DNA of 64,000 nt from Lingula anatina (GCF_001039355.2 NW_019775549.1:1-64000); one strand, 5' to 3'; shown: positions 50,109 through 63,760, counted from the first letter of the stretch. The notes: generated by a model not told the origin, from the letters alone. Translations and numbers: made by a program.

Positions 50109-51723
50109 ATGTTTTGCATATTAATAAACCCCTTTGCTATATGATTCTTTTTATCTTCTTTTCTATCTATTATCCAAATATCATTTTCTCAATTAATCTC
50201 AATTATCTTTTTCCCCTTTTCTAGTGTGTAACACCTTGGTGCCCCCCCCCCCCCCCAAAAAAAAAAAAAAAAGCTGTGATATCTTAAGCAAGTGTTTGGG
50301 CCTAAATTCTGCCCCTTATCATAGACTGATGGTGTCTCTTTGGGAATAGGGTCTTAGACACATATCCTGTCCTATGTCTCTAGCCCTGTCTTGAACACAC
50401 CCAATGTTATATACTACACCATCATGCCATTGTAATATCTCTATAACTGAGGGAAAGAACTCAAGTTATGTGTATAACAACCCAGATTCTGGTTATGTGC
50501 ATGCCTCAATAAGAGAAAAAGTGGCATTTTTCCCCAAATCAAGACTTCTTCTCCTCGGTCATAGAACAATAGTGCCATGCAGTTTGCTTCACTTATGTAA
50601 AAGTGCAAGGAATGTATCACACTTGACTCCCCTGTAAGTTATGAAATTTAATCAAAATTTTGTACAAACACTTTGTATGTTGTCTAGGAAATATCTGTTG
50701 AGAGGGAGAGTGGAGAAACAAATTACAAACTGAGCCATAAATAATAAATAAATGATGGATTTTTATCTTGAATGTGGTTTTGAGTGCTCATAAATTTGAT
50801 CCGTTTGAACAATGTCACGTTCTTCCCCCATTTATCATGATTGTGTGTCACTTAATAAAACATATCAATTTCAAGCACTAGTTCATTTCAGTCGCAACAA
50901 ATTGCAAGAATTGTACAAGAAAGGTTACTTTTAGAAAAATTCACTAATTGTCTAGACTTGTAATACACTTAACAGGCTCCCAGTGGTAAGTTTAATTTCC
51001 AGTAATGGCTTGGAGCCACTTTTTGAGCAATAGAAAATGAGATATTTCTTTCTGTTGTTTTTAAGTAATCTGTCTGATGAAACAACAATCAGTTGCTTTT
51101 AATGCTTACTTTGTATGTGCAGTTGGGGAGAGAAGGGGGGGGGTTAATACTCTTTCTTTAATTTAAAGATTTTACATGAGACACAAAGCATCAACTAATT
51201 TCACTGGTACAATAATAACGATGTAGACAAACAAACAAATAGTACACTTTCTTTGGTAGATAGTAAAACAGTATAAAATACACAAATGAGCAAACTTAAA
51301 AACCATATTACATTATTCCTTGAGCTACAAGCATGTGCTACAAACTTGTGAATAATTTAAAAGCTAACATTGGCACATCTGGTGAAACTACTTGTGTATG
51401 CTGGATTAAAAACTTGAAAATTTTCAAAAAAGTGAATTTACTTAGTGTACTTTACTCAGTACACTTTCAACTTCAAATACCTATATAGCAACAAGAGTGC
51501 AAGAAACCCCTAAAATTATTGTATACTGAAGCATATTTGTGTTGTATTTACAAACAACTAATCAACCTATGAACAACAAATCTAAGAATACAACCCATTT
51601 TTAACTTGAATCTTTTAAAACATGCCAGATGTGGCATGGAACTGATACAGGGTCTCTTCTAAAAATTGGAATCAAAATTTGAAAAACTCTCTCTAGGCAA
51701 CATATGAATAATCGATTGACTTT

Positions 51724-51842
51724 GATTGTAAAATTGAATGAATGAGTGACTGAATGAATGAAGGATAGAATGAAAGAAGGAAAGAAATGAATAAATGAAT
51801 GAATGAACAAATGAACGAACAAACAAACAAATGAATGAATAC
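51724..51842. repeat. (GAAT)n-like tetranucleotide repeat
   Basis: Imperfect tetranucleotide tract grading from GAATGAGT through GAAAGAAGG to AACAAACG and GAATGAAT. Minus-strand open frames rich in FIHSF across it are artefacts. Confidence 0.85.
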
Positions 51843-53448
51843 ATAAAGATTTCCCATTATCAGTAATGCTATCTGTTTTCTGTTCTCACTAACACGAGTT
51901 CCACATGGCATTGGTGGTACCATGAAAACAAGTGGGACTTCAATATGCCCATTTGTTTTGGCCTTAAAAATCTATAATTATGGGAGATAACTTGCTACAA
52001 ATGGAAATTGGATCATGAAATTTTCCCATCATCACTTAGTGTATAACTATGTGATAACATCATAAAGGAAGAAGACATGGGAACAAATCAATAGGAGACT
52101 AGATCAGCAGACAAAAATGTGAAAAATTAATTTACTCGGACTCTGTACACTTCTTGAGACGGGATGCGAAGTGGGACTTCTGTCTCCAGCATGGAGACAA
52201 ATGTTTGTAATGATTGTAATCAAGCCACAAATCCCCCAGGTTCCAGGAAGCAGTGTGTGGGCAATGCTACATGTCTCAGCATTATTGATATAACAGCTTT
52301 TCACTCATCCCTTGTGGTTTATGCTTAATTTGGAAAATGAATTTGCTTTTTTTAAGGCATGCTTCTAGAGCGTACTTGTCGTAGCCATCACACATCAAGT
52401 GACCCTTGGATTACGCAAATACTCATTGAGTGACGTAAGTTATAATACTAGCTATCAACTGTGTCTTTATGGCAAATTGATAAAATACCGTTATCATTAC
52501 CAGCAAGATCTTATCTTACAGCCCTACATGATGTGTGCATTGTACTAGTAATTTATAGACCTACATTAATTGTTTTGATCTGAAATTATAAAATCAAGGC
52601 ATCAATTTATCACTATCATTCAATTCATAGATCAAGCTGAATAACACTAGCACATTCATTCATATTTGTATAAAAATCTGGAATAAAAGATACAATAAAG
52701 ATACACTGCACAAAATTGCATTTAATATTTCAGAAAATTTTGAACAATATTGAAAAATATTTCAACCAAGAAAAAAAATAGAAATGGGCAAAGTTCACAT
52801 GCATGGTAGGGCAAATCATGGGTCTTTGTCCTCTTCCTGGATATTGCTCTCTTTTGGTAGCATCAAGTGGCATATATTGTACCCAAACACATGATTGGTC
52901 ACAATTCTTCAAGTTTTTAACATCCATACCAATCAAATGACATTTGACAAAACACTGTCTTGTCAAATCCATAGTATTATGTAATCAAACATTTCATTGG
53001 CCATGTTCTATCCAGCTGTTCCAATCAACACCAATGAAAAGCCATTTGACAAGACAGTTTAGTCAAATTCAAAAGCTTAACAATCGTGTTCCCCTATATT
53101 GATGTTTAGTACCAAACGATAAGATTTGAGTTCAAGCAGTGTTTTATCACAAAAATGGCAGCAACCCTTACACATATCATCTTTTAGGTTTTAACAGCAG
53201 AAAATTGTGAACTGTAACACAGAAAACTGGAAAAAAATCCTCAAATGCTACAGTTATAATACCTGTTACTAATTTGCAGAAAACCTTGAGTGGTAATCTG
53301 AAAACTCCCTAACACCCTTTTACTTTAAAAGGTGAAAATGGGAAGTGGCACACATCGTATCTGTGCTGTACAAACCCAAAAGAGACCATGTGTAAGGGCT
53401 GAATACCCTGATATATATATCACTGACATGTAAAATGATAGCAATTAC

Positions 53449-55743
53449 CTCTAATAAGTGAGCTGTCAGAGGTTTCCAGAGCACCTCCACGCGTGGAAGG
53501 TTCACTAGACCTGTCTCCAGGAGCTTGGCCACTGCAAACAGACTGGGTTCCTGGAATGAACAGACGGGAGATTTTATGTCCAATAAAGAAAAATAATTGA
53601 AATGATAACATATAATAATCCTGAAATTAATAGAGGCTATTAAATGCAAAAAAAAAGGCAAAATTGATTCTTAATATTGGCAGCAATCATTTTTATGTCA
53701 ACAAAAGAGAAATAACTGAATCTTGAAATTGATAGTCTGACATCATTTTAATACAATAGTAAAAGAAACCACTGAATCCTGACACTTGGGGACAATATAC
53801 ATAATACAAAAGAAAAAGAAATAATTGAATCCATGAAATTGATAGTCTGACATCATTTTAATACAATAGAAAAAGACATCAATGAATCCTGACACTTGGG
53901 GACAACATACATAATACAAAAGGAAAAGAAATAATTGAATCCATGAAATTTATAGTAACCATTTTACTACAAAAGAAAGAGAAATTACTGATTTTTTAAA
54001 ATTGGCAGCAATCATTTTTATGTCAAAGAAAGAGAAATAATTGAATCTTGAAATTGATAGTCTGACATCATTTTAATACAATAGAAAAGACATCACTGAA
54101 TCCTGACACTTGGGGACAACATTCAAATACAAAAGAAAAAGAAATAATTGAATCCATGAAATTGATTGTCACCATTTAATACAAAAGAAGAGAAATAATA
54201 GATTACTTAAAGTGACAAGAATAATGTGGATGTTGAACACAAGTAGCTCTGAGCAAGGTGTCATTGGCATGTACGCAAGATACACCATGTTTGAGCCTAA
54301 TGTTCACGCAGTGTTATAACTGCTGTAATACTCACTCTAGTAGTGTATGCAGAGTGTTCCATAGACTCTGCTGAAAGTTTACATAAATACTGTAATACTC
54401 ACTCTAGTAGTGTATGCAGAGTGTTCCATAGACTCTGCTGAAAGTTTACATAGAGCATCTATCAAATGGTGGAGTGCCACGTCATCTAGGTACCTGAGTG
54501 AGAGGAAGAAATGGAATAAAAATAATGATTATTACTACTTACATAATTACTATGTATTATTATAATTATTAGAATACATGAAAAAGAAAAAGGTGACATA
54601 AAAGATCTAATAAACTAACCATATCATGTCAGAAAAATTTTTTTGCAAGTAACTGAAATTAAGAAGTCACAAATAAGAAAAAATGGTATAACTGATGCAT
54701 GAGATAGCTATGAGAAAGATAATGTTTTCAAATATTACACTTTTTATTTATTTACTTATTTATTTATTTACCACTTACTGTGAGCTTTCAAACAGTCTGG
54801 ACAACATAGCTGACAGCACAGGCAGGTCGGCCATGATGGCTGTGGTAATGACAGCGTTAGGACTCTCTGTCGCCTGCTTTGCTGCCTTCAGACTGCCCCC
54901 AGTGGCCGGCTTGAGACCAAGTATCCAAACCAAGTGCTGAAATGTTTACATGTTAACATTTGTTGTATATTACAAAATGTACTTCAACGGTTGCACTGGA
55001 ATTGTCAAGATGAATTCAACTAAGCAGTCCACAGCCAAACAAGCAAACAAACAAATAAAACAATAAGCCTGTAGTTTGCAGCATTTTTACATTACAGTTC
55101 ACCAAAACTTTTTTTTTTTTTTCATTTTCTAAACCACTTCTTTTTCACATGAAGTGTCCACCTCTGAAAACTGCTAGTAAAGCTGAGCTGGGCATGACAT
55201 CAAGGGACTTGTCTGGTCCAGGTGGCAACAAATAATATGTAACCATTCTGTATGCTACTAAGTCAGACCAACTGGAACATAAAACCCCCATGCACACACC
55301 ATCTATACACCCAGGGACAAGAAATAAGTTTAACCTGAGACACGGCACCTAAAAATATCAATTATAAATTCCATGTACAAGTATAATGCAGTACTTACCT
55401 GTAGAGTGGTCAGAACCAGATGCCACGCTGACCCCAAGATGCCGCCATGACAGTGTGCCACACTCAGTATAGAGCGCATACACTGGATGTTCTTGGCTGT
55501 CAACTGAATAAACATAATACATCAACGGTCAAACTGGGTAATCAACTTTTCAAATTGCATAATAATACTCAATATTTTGTATTGGGAATGTTATTATAAC
55601 TACCAAATAGCCCATTTTACAAATCTGACATGATAAGTCTTAAAGCACAAAGTTCATCTCCATATTCCCAATATACTGCTACTGTCTACAGCCACTACCC
55701 CACTACCAGACTTTTGTTTAATTTCTCACATTAAATTCAACAT

Positions 55744-55786
<43 letters not shown>

Positions 55787-57566
55787 TTAACACACACACA
55801 TACACATTAACACACATCCCCTCCTATATATAACTCACCATAACTGGTCCCTGCTGGGCCCCCATTGGGAGAGAAGCCGTGGGGAGGGCAGTGCCTACAG
55901 CCACCACTTGGCTCCTCTCTACAGCCTCTATGGTGGAGGAGGGCTGGAAATCTTGACTAGGATGACGACTTGAGGGACCTGAACACAAAGACAGGGATAA
56001 ATTATTAAAAGAAAACAAAAACAACCACAGGATGTACATGTACAGCAGGTTGATGGTGATACTAAGATGGCAGATGCACAGTAAATATGAGACTACGTAC
56101 TTCTGGCCGTGGGACTGTTAGAGGGCCCATTGAGAACTGTCAGTGCGTAATGTGGCGGCAACGAAGCCTTGCACAACGAGGTGATGAATGCATCGCGCGG
56201 TGTTGTCATGCCCAGTTCGCCGCACATGCTGGCATACGTCTGCTGCGATTTCAAGATGGCTTCTGTTGCACTTTCATCGGTGCTGAAAAATAAACCTCTT
56301 GAGTGAAAGAATTTAATCTATTGGAAGATATGTGAGAGTGCACTTCTCTTTGAAAATTAAATGTTTAATGATTAAAAGAATATATCTAACAGATTGGCAT
56401 ATAGTGTTAACATTTGTAGTCTCAGTCTTATTTTAATCAACTCATCCAGTATCTGTCAAAATCCCTTTTTTTTTCCTAGTCTGCTTCTGTGACATACAAT
56501 TCAAAACCTGTGGCTTCTTTCACAAAAGAAAGTTAAACTCAGCATCCCAGTACAGTTACTACTGAGATAATGGCAGATATAGCTGTTGATAAACGTTTAC
56601 CTGGCGTCTAAGAGTAGTGAGAGTGCAGCCAACATCCCTGTCCATGAGGACTCTATTAGAGTCTGAAACAGCTGTTTTTCCACATCTGGATCTGAAATGT
56701 ATTTTAAAATGAACTGTGTCTAAATTCCCTCTCCTTCTTATAACAAATCAGAGAGCTAAGTAAATGAGCTGGAATAAGAGGCATGTGGCTATACAATTTA
56801 AAGTAGAAAGTTTATGTAGATGCAAAATGTCTGGTGCTCATGAAATTAAATTATTATGGGTGTATGTCTAAATTGAGATAAAAGTCATCAGAACATTAAA
56901 ACATTTGGTGACCTCCATTTGTTTATGACTATTTTGTTAACTTTGTTTACAGCTGAAAGCTAACTGTAAAAAACCGTAAATCTCATTCCTTTTCATAGCT
57001 ACTGTCAAACTAATAATAAGAAAACTTTTTAAAAACCAGAAGCTGCATATTCTATATTATACCTAATTTCTCCTTTGCCTGCTCTAAGAATGACCATATA
57101 ATTAAGTAAACTGTAATCACTGCTGAAAGCTGATTATGAAAAGAAAATCGTAAATCTCAATTCCTTTCACAGATACTGCCCAACAAAAGATAAGCAAAAA
57201 CTTGTAATTACCAGAAGTTGCACATTATGCATAATAATATTACCTAATTTCTCCCTTGTCACTGCCTGCTCAGTGTCCACCTCAGAGTTCTGTTCAGATT
57301 TCTCACTGTCCCCCGTGGCACTTCTATTCCTTGTTTTACTCTCCTCCAGCACCAACTGCACGCCCCGGACGATCTCCAGTAAACACTGGAACGCCAGCGA
57401 GATGCCGTATCCATCTGGGATTTGAGGGGGATCCAGCTTCTCTAGCATCTCAACACTGAGAGAGAATGATGAAATTATTCAAATCACTGGGTATTATAAG
57501 AAAGTAATGTATATTATAAGAAGTAGATATTTTGAATGAAAGAGGAGTGATAATATAAATATAGAT

Positions 57567-57605
<39 letters not shown>

Positions 57606-60600
57606 AATCCACTTACAACACAGGTTTTGGTGTGTTCTGTGGTACATTCATGACAATGGGGATCCAGACGCCTCTGTATACAAAGGCCGCCTGGGGTGTC
57701 ACTCCACTCCCTACAGGCATCCCTGCCACCAGGGAGGGGGGCTGCCCCTGGGTATCTGGAGCCTTCGCACCTGAAACACATTAACAATATTGGTAATGAA
57801 AAGAGTCATCCAACTTAAACTAAAGTTGTATTTTACTACTGTGAATTATTCCTGTAAGTTTGAAATGAATAATTTGTTTTATTTTCTTTTTACTGCATTT
57901 ACGAGAAAAGAAAACAAGAAAATGTACAGAGAAAGCAATGAAGGACACAGGTGATGACTACGTATATGTCCAGACACAATGCGTCTTTTTTTAAATGTTA
58001 CTTTCTTACAAAATTTTCAAACATGAACCTTACAAACTATATGAACCAATGAGGTTTTTGTAGTTAATTTTGACACATCATCATTTTGAGAAATATCACT
58101 ATTTTGTTGTAATTTAAGACTGGGTTCCCACAGATTTAGATCGATCCATCTGGATCGACCTAACTCCCTGGGGGTTCACGCTAAACAGCTGTCAGCTTCT
58201 GGGAGCCGAGCGCACACAAAAGTTAATTACACCCTTACAGCTTTTAGTAGGTGGGACAGACATTTAAGCCATTTAATTGACAGCAATCTAGTGAGACTCC
58301 CCAGGGGGATAGATCAATCTAAATATCTGTGGGATTGGTCTCTAAATGTGACCATCCTGGACCTCTGGATAAATCTGGAAGATATTCATCTGTGCATATT
58401 TACCTTGTTGGACTACCAGTGCCGTGGGGGGACTCATAAACAGTGACTGGATGAAAGCCCCCAGGGCGTTGACTATGTCACGAAATATTTTGGTGGAATG
58501 TGGTTTCATGTCATAACTTTGGCAGAAGCTCCTGCAAAGTGAAAGAAAATATGTTTAACACATTAATTCTATTACACGAGTTCAATCCAAGCGATAAATC
58601 TACATTAAACCTGTCCAATCACATACTACAACTTTTACAGTAAATGTTGAAAAGATGAAATAATCAGCCAACCCAAGTTCACTGTAATCACTCCTTCAGG
58701 GTGTGAAGACATGCTTGGCTCACCTGAGGAGGTGTGGCTGATTGCACAGTTTCAGCAGCACTTCCAGAGCCAGGGCTCTCTGCCACATGGGTTTCTCTGG
58801 ATCCAGAAACTTCACCAGCAAGGACAGGAAAATTTCACACTCTGTGTTCTTAAGGAAATGATTCACATAATTATATGAGATTTTATTAGTAGAGAAACAA
58901 TGACAAACTTCTTACAATATGAAGGTTTTATATCTTTGTCATTCAAATCACATCTACATTGAACCTTTGTATTTTATATGTCTTCTAGCCAAGCGTACTA
59001 AATTAATTTCTTTTTTTTATTAACACTAAATTAATTTTTTTATTAATAGTTTTACAGGATAACCTCAGAATAATGCAAAACTGGTTTCTTTTAATTATAA
59101 TATCAATTTCTCTGGTTCATGTAGACTTGAAAATATCATATCAGTAATTCAGTAAAGTTATGACAACTCATTCTTGGATCACATCAGCACAAAGATGTCT
59201 GATAAAAATGAAAACTTTAGTTTTTCAACATGCCTTTACTATGGGCTAAATTCAATATTGTTTTATTCCAACCAGTAAGCACCAAGACTACATATATTAT
59301 TACTTACTAATAATGAATAATAGTGCCTGATTAACACAGAAACAATCCTCAACAGTCGCAGTACAATAGGAAAATATGGCTTCTCTGCTGGCACTGGTGA
59401 CGGCAGTTGAGGGCCTCCTTGGCGATATTTCAAACTCGGTGAAAACAGCTTTATCACCAGAGGGCAGACGCGTTCTTTCAAGAGGAAACAGAATTCTGGG
59501 TGCTAATAAGGTAAAAATATGAGGTGTATTAAAAATCATTTAATATAAGGTGTTGAACATTGATTAATGGACATTTTATATTTATAGACAATCATCATTT
59601 ACCAGAATGATGAAAATCTTTTTGAATATTTAAGGCCACAAGATTTGATAGTACCTAGGATCCAAAATAGTACTGAAATAAACTTCACTTAACTTATGGA
59701 ATCTTTTGGGAAATATCAGTCACTCAAGCTAAGGCCACCGTCTTATTACTATATTATGTACATCTTTTTTATTATTTTTTAAAACAATATATTCATACAA
59801 TAATTCAGTCCTACGTATTTGATATACCCTTCACTTATATTTATTACATTTTCACATTCATAACGATTACTGTTCATATCTATCTCTTTACTAAGTGGGA
59901 GAGGGTTATAGTCACATACAAGTAATTATTACCCACATCTTAAGATCCTTTATTTATTATAATGTAGAGAGATGTTTACCTTTAAGAAAGTGTTAGGAAA
60001 AGATGTGAGGACTTCTTCCATCAGCTCCAGTCCAAAGGTCCTGGTCATCTCGGTCATCCCCACTAACCAGAATGGCTGGTCAGCATTGACCAGTTGACAG
60101 AGATCCTGGAATGATGAAAAGTCAGCAAAGCTGTCAAATGTACAGACCAATATTAGTGAAAAACTAAAATGATGGAAAAAGGGAAAAGTGTAACTTTGTT
60201 GAGTCAAATAATGTGACCTCTTTCATTTGTGTAAAAGTCCTAGCAAGTTTTAGTTTATCTGTACATGTCTGAGCCCACTGAGGAAACTGAGCCTGTCTGG
60301 TAGTACTTACTTGAAATAAGAGGTAACCATCCTGAGCACAGGGTCTGAGAGACTTGGGAGGAGTCTTGCTGCCAACCTTTAACTCATCCAATGATACGGT
60401 CTCCAGGGGTTCTGAAGAGGGCAAAATATGACAACGGCATTTATTACATGACACAAAGATTTTTTATATTATCATTTAAAAAAATATATTCACAATAAAT
60501 ATAAAAAAAGAAAAAGGAGCATACCAAGTGCAAAAGAAACAGACAGACAAATAGCCCGTTAAACTGACCAACAGACAAACCAACAGAATTATACACTCTG

Positions 60601-61427
60601 AAAATAACAAACATACACCCAGAAGGAAAGACAAACACAGTGGGTCAAACTGACAGGCAGACAGACAGACACACAGACAGACAGACAGACAGAACGTCAA
60701 ACTGACCACCAGACATGTACCTTGTGACTGCACACTGTCTTCAGTGACCACCCTCTCAAACACCACACTGACCAGCTGTCTGACCGTGGCCGCCGCCGTG
60801 TTGATGGTGATGCTGTCTTTGGCGAAGTGGAGACGAAAACACAGCACTATGGCCTGGGGAGAAAAACATAACAGAACATCACTCATGTAGTCTTAAGTGT
60901 ATTATTGTCACTTAACCCGTCCAAATGCCTTCATATAGTTTCATAATACAAGAAGTATGTCAGGGTTTTGTTTCCTTATTTTCTTTTTATTTCATAACGA
61001 ACTTGAGGGATGGAAATATAGGTCAAGTTTACAACAAGATGCTTAAAGAAGGGGCAGTTCTTAAGCCTTCTTTCAACTAACTTGGGTTATTTTTTGGCAT
61101 GGCATTATGAGGATTTTATTTGAATTGTATAAGAAACTAGTAACAGTAATTTGTATGCATTGCAATGGATGTACACAGCTGTTGTCACACTTGTTTTGTC
61201 TCTTTAAACTAAATGATTTTCACAAGTGTGATAAATGACACCATACCTTGGCCAGCGACTCATGTTGTACAACAGAATTGGTAGTGAGCAGGAGAATGGC
61301 TGTCTGCAGCAGCCGGAGTTCCTCAGTGCCGGCCTCCATCAGGTTCCACAGGACATTGATGATGTTGTTGGCTGCAGGCTGAAAGAGAGATAGGTGCTGT
61401 AATATTAAACCTGTTCCTTGGGCATTC

Positions 61428-61485
<58 letters not shown>

Positions 61486-62994
61486 TTTGTTCAGAATATT
61501 GGCAGACATGGGATCTCCATAGTTCTTGTTCTTTGGCATTAACATGTATGATCAACTCTTTAGTTTTAAGTATGATTTATTGGCTGAGGCTCTGTGTGTA
61601 TGTTTACCTTAAGTTTGCTTTTCTCTAGCTCTTTTTCAATGCTGATTAAAAGGATCTGATGTAACTTCATTTCTTTTGTAAGGATGTGGCCTAGAAATTT
61701 CACTTCACTTCTGCTGTATCATTACCATATCTTGTTACAATTCAGTTACAGAAATATCTTAAAAGCAAGTTTAACCTATCTCACCATAGAAACTGCCTCA
61801 TGCTGGATCAGCCTCTGTACTGCTGTCAAACATATTTGAACAACTCTCACGTGCTTGGTGTCACAGCCCAGAAGAAACGGCTGTACAATATCTGAGCTTG
61901 CTGATAATAATCCTACAATAAAACAGTTCATCTTTTTTATTATAAGATTTTCAAAGTAGGGAAAACCTATGAAAGACATATTTACTTCTGTGTATATTGA
62001 GAATGGTGTTTTATTGATATTTTATAATAAATATGTGTACACGACAATCTCAATTTAAGGTCAAATTAAAAATTTTGATATTGGTTTGCACTATTTGCCA
62101 TGTCTCCACACATTTGCTCTAGTTTGGTAAAATTTTAGTCAAAATAAATTGGTATACTACATCTTAATTAGATATTATGGCCTTACCTCCAAGAATGTCT
62201 CCTTGTTTTGTCGATATAGTTTTTATCTTCAAAATCCCAGCCTCTGCAGCCTAAACAAAAATAAGATATACAAAGTAAGAGGTCACTTATTAATGCTTTA
62301 ACAACATTATCCCCTCTAACAAAATTAGGTTATTACCAATATACACCCCTCCCACATTGTTACTCCCCCCTCACTGACACTCCCTCCTCCCCCTCCCCCA
62401 TTGATTTTTACATCACAGGAAGGCATTTTTTTGTTATAGACATAAATGTTACATTTAGAGCAAGTATTTAAATTAAAAATTACCCCATAATGTTTTAGAT
62501 ACTCAGTGCTTATGTCCCATGTATACTGTGAGGTAGTTATGATCTCCAGAATATCATAGTAAGAATGAAGTGGAACTGATATGTTTGTCTCTATCTTGAC
62601 TTCAGTTTTAATCCGTGTATATAGACTTGCAATAACTGCGACAAAATAATAAGCTGATACCAATAAAGCCTTCTAACACTATCCACGCTGGGTAATTGAG
62701 ATTAAGGACATGACAACCATTTAAGAAAAAAGCACTGAAATAAAAGCTCCAACACAACCAGTTGTGTCACCTACAAATATCTATGCATTCTGATGCTCAG
62801 TTTTGGTAAACACGGCAGAAGTTGAGTATAAACTGCGAGTTCGGAAAATAAAATTTCAATGAAATTATTTAGATTGCCGGCCGGTAGCGTACCTCTTTGA
62901 CAGGAGGGAATTTCCTTTTGGTTTCGCTGGAAAGAGCTCTGAGGTCGCTCTGCAAGTTCTCCACCAGCTTCTTTACGGCTGACTGTGATTGCAT
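53449..62994 (-). CDS. MON2: MON2 homologue, exons 1-19 (N-terminal half)
   Basis: MON2 is a large scaffold of the trans-Golgi/endosome, related to BIG/GBF Arf-GEFs (DCB and HUS domains) but lacking Sec7. It works with Dopey in endosome-to-Golgi recycling. Exons, 5' to 3': 62893-62994, 62187-62250, 61785-61912, 61247-61378, 60721-60853, 60311-60411, 59980-60105, 59308-59502, 58724-58848, 58404-58531, 57617-57770, 57244-57455, 56601-56691, 56101-56282, 55839-55978, 55399-55503, 54779-54936, 54403-54493, 53449-53550. They total 2469 nt, 823 codons, and keep phase throughout. Conserved blocks include [94 protein letters not shown] and [17 protein letters not shown]. The start is fixed by an in-frame stop 90 bases upstream (63082-63084) with no other Met between. 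Vertebrate MON2 is about 1,700 residues; the rest is not visible below 53449. Confidence 0.95.
53590..54205. repeat. Composite tandem repeat in MON2 intron 18
   Basis: Alternating modules recur about four times. One is GAAATAATTGAATC, TGAAATTGATAGTCTGACAT, TTTTAATACAATAG; the other is GAATCCTGACACTTGGGGAC, followed by ATACAAAAG and GAAAAAGAAATAATTG. A third module, TTGGCAGCAATCATTTTTAT, occurs twice. The period is about 110-120 bp with indels. Confidence 0.85.
54323..54452 (-). repeat. Exact 63-bp tandem duplication of the end of MON2 exon 18
   Basis: 54390-54452 holds the last 50 bases of exon 18 plus 13 bases of intron with the donor. It is repeated without mismatch at 54323-54385, separated by AATA. 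The spare copy lies in intron 18 and brings a second intact donor (GTGAGT). Reading on from exon 18 to the second donor meets TAA after seven codons, so only use of the first donor preserves the frame. Confidence 0.9.
54748..54772. repeat. (ATTT)n microsatellite in intron 17
   Basis: Short TTTA/ATTT repeat seven bases from the exon 17 donor. Confidence 0.85.
55745..55820. repeat. (CA)n tract in MON2 intron 15
   Basis: CA repeats interrupted by AACACA and ATTAACA. Confidence 0.9.
57569..57603. repeat. (GA)n microsatellite in MON2 intron 11
   Basis: About 17 GA units, starting 13 bases from the exon 11 donor. Confidence 0.95.
58118..58342. mobile_element. 225-bp TWA-family MITE in MON2 intron 10
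   Basis: Left arm GACTGGGTTCCCACAGATTT, AGATCGATCCA, CTAACTCCCTGGGGGTTCAC. Right arm GTGAGACTCCCCAGGGGGAT, AGATCAATCTAAATATCTG, TGGGATTGGTCTC. TAA is duplicated at 58115-58117 and 58343-58345. The copy could fold into a long hairpin in the pre-mRNA. Confidence 0.8.
61431..61482. repeat. (CT)n microsatellite in MON2 intron 3
   Basis: About 26 CT units (GA on the sense strand), roughly 50 bases upstream of the exon 4 acceptor. Confidence 0.95.
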
Positions 62995-63760
62995 GCTTAG
63001 ACGATCTTCAAGTTCTTCAGCCCAAAGCAACTTGTAAATTACAGTTCCTCCCTCGCGGAGACGAAGTAGCAGGAGCAGCTCCTAAAGCAGTGGGCTTGAG
63101 TGATTTTTAATTACTGTGGTGTCAGACTCGGCACGTCATGCAAGTATTTCGACTGTGCATACAATACAATAAAAGCAATACGGTGATGGAGTAATTCGCA
63201 AAGTTTTTTTTCTGACACAGGTTTATTTTCGACTGCAGGCTGCCATATTGTAGTGTCATACTTCCTCCAAGAAGCTAAAGAGGGCGGATTAAGACAAGAT
63301 GAGCTTATTAAATATGCATACATGCATTATCTGTTTGCTTATGTAAGACATGGATCATTAGAAATTATCTAAATATTGTTTTCTTTATTTTCTTTTTCAT
63401 CACATCTCTAAATTTCTTACTTAGATTGGTTAAGTATGGGTTGTGTTTTATGTTGGCAATATAGTCTCAAATCTAGTTTAAGCTGAATGTTTTTCAATAG
63501 ATAGTAAAGTAAAAATATTTGGTATATTTCCTTTCACATATTCATTTTCATACTTAAACTGGCTAATTTTATTAAGATTTAAAGGTACATTTGCACAAGA
63601 AAATCTCATTAACGTTCTTTGAGTATTCGAGACTTATGCGCGAAATTCTGCGCACTTTACCAAGTGACGTGGATCGGTGCGAGGTGGCATTTTGTGTCAA
63701 AAAACATACCGCTGATTCTCGTGTATATTTACTAGGACAGAACATTTACCATCGTTTGCT
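62995..63760. promoter_or_regulatory. Divergent promoter between MON2 and the right-hand gene
   Basis: Two start codons face away from each other across 766 bp. The part nearest the plus-strand gene is richer in CpG than its surroundings. It contains an E2F-like GCGCGAAA (63638-63645) and a CRE-like TGACGTGG (63665-63672). Shared control is inferred from spacing; transcription start sites are unknown. Confidence 0.45.

Larger units (their letters stand above)
35969..53448. other. Long gene-free interval between the GPCR and MON2
   Basis: I recognise no exon here on either strand. The first part should hold the GPCR 3' UTR; AATAAA-type signals occur (near 36946 and 38531), but I cannot choose one. 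The interval should also contain the missing 3' half of MON2 if the assembly is right, yet I see none of its conserved blocks. Repeats, a MITE and candidate regulatory motifs inside it are listed separately. Confidence 0.5.

Noticed and set aside
56087-56293. Plus-strand frame of 68 residues
   Set aside because: Antisense of MON2 exon 14.
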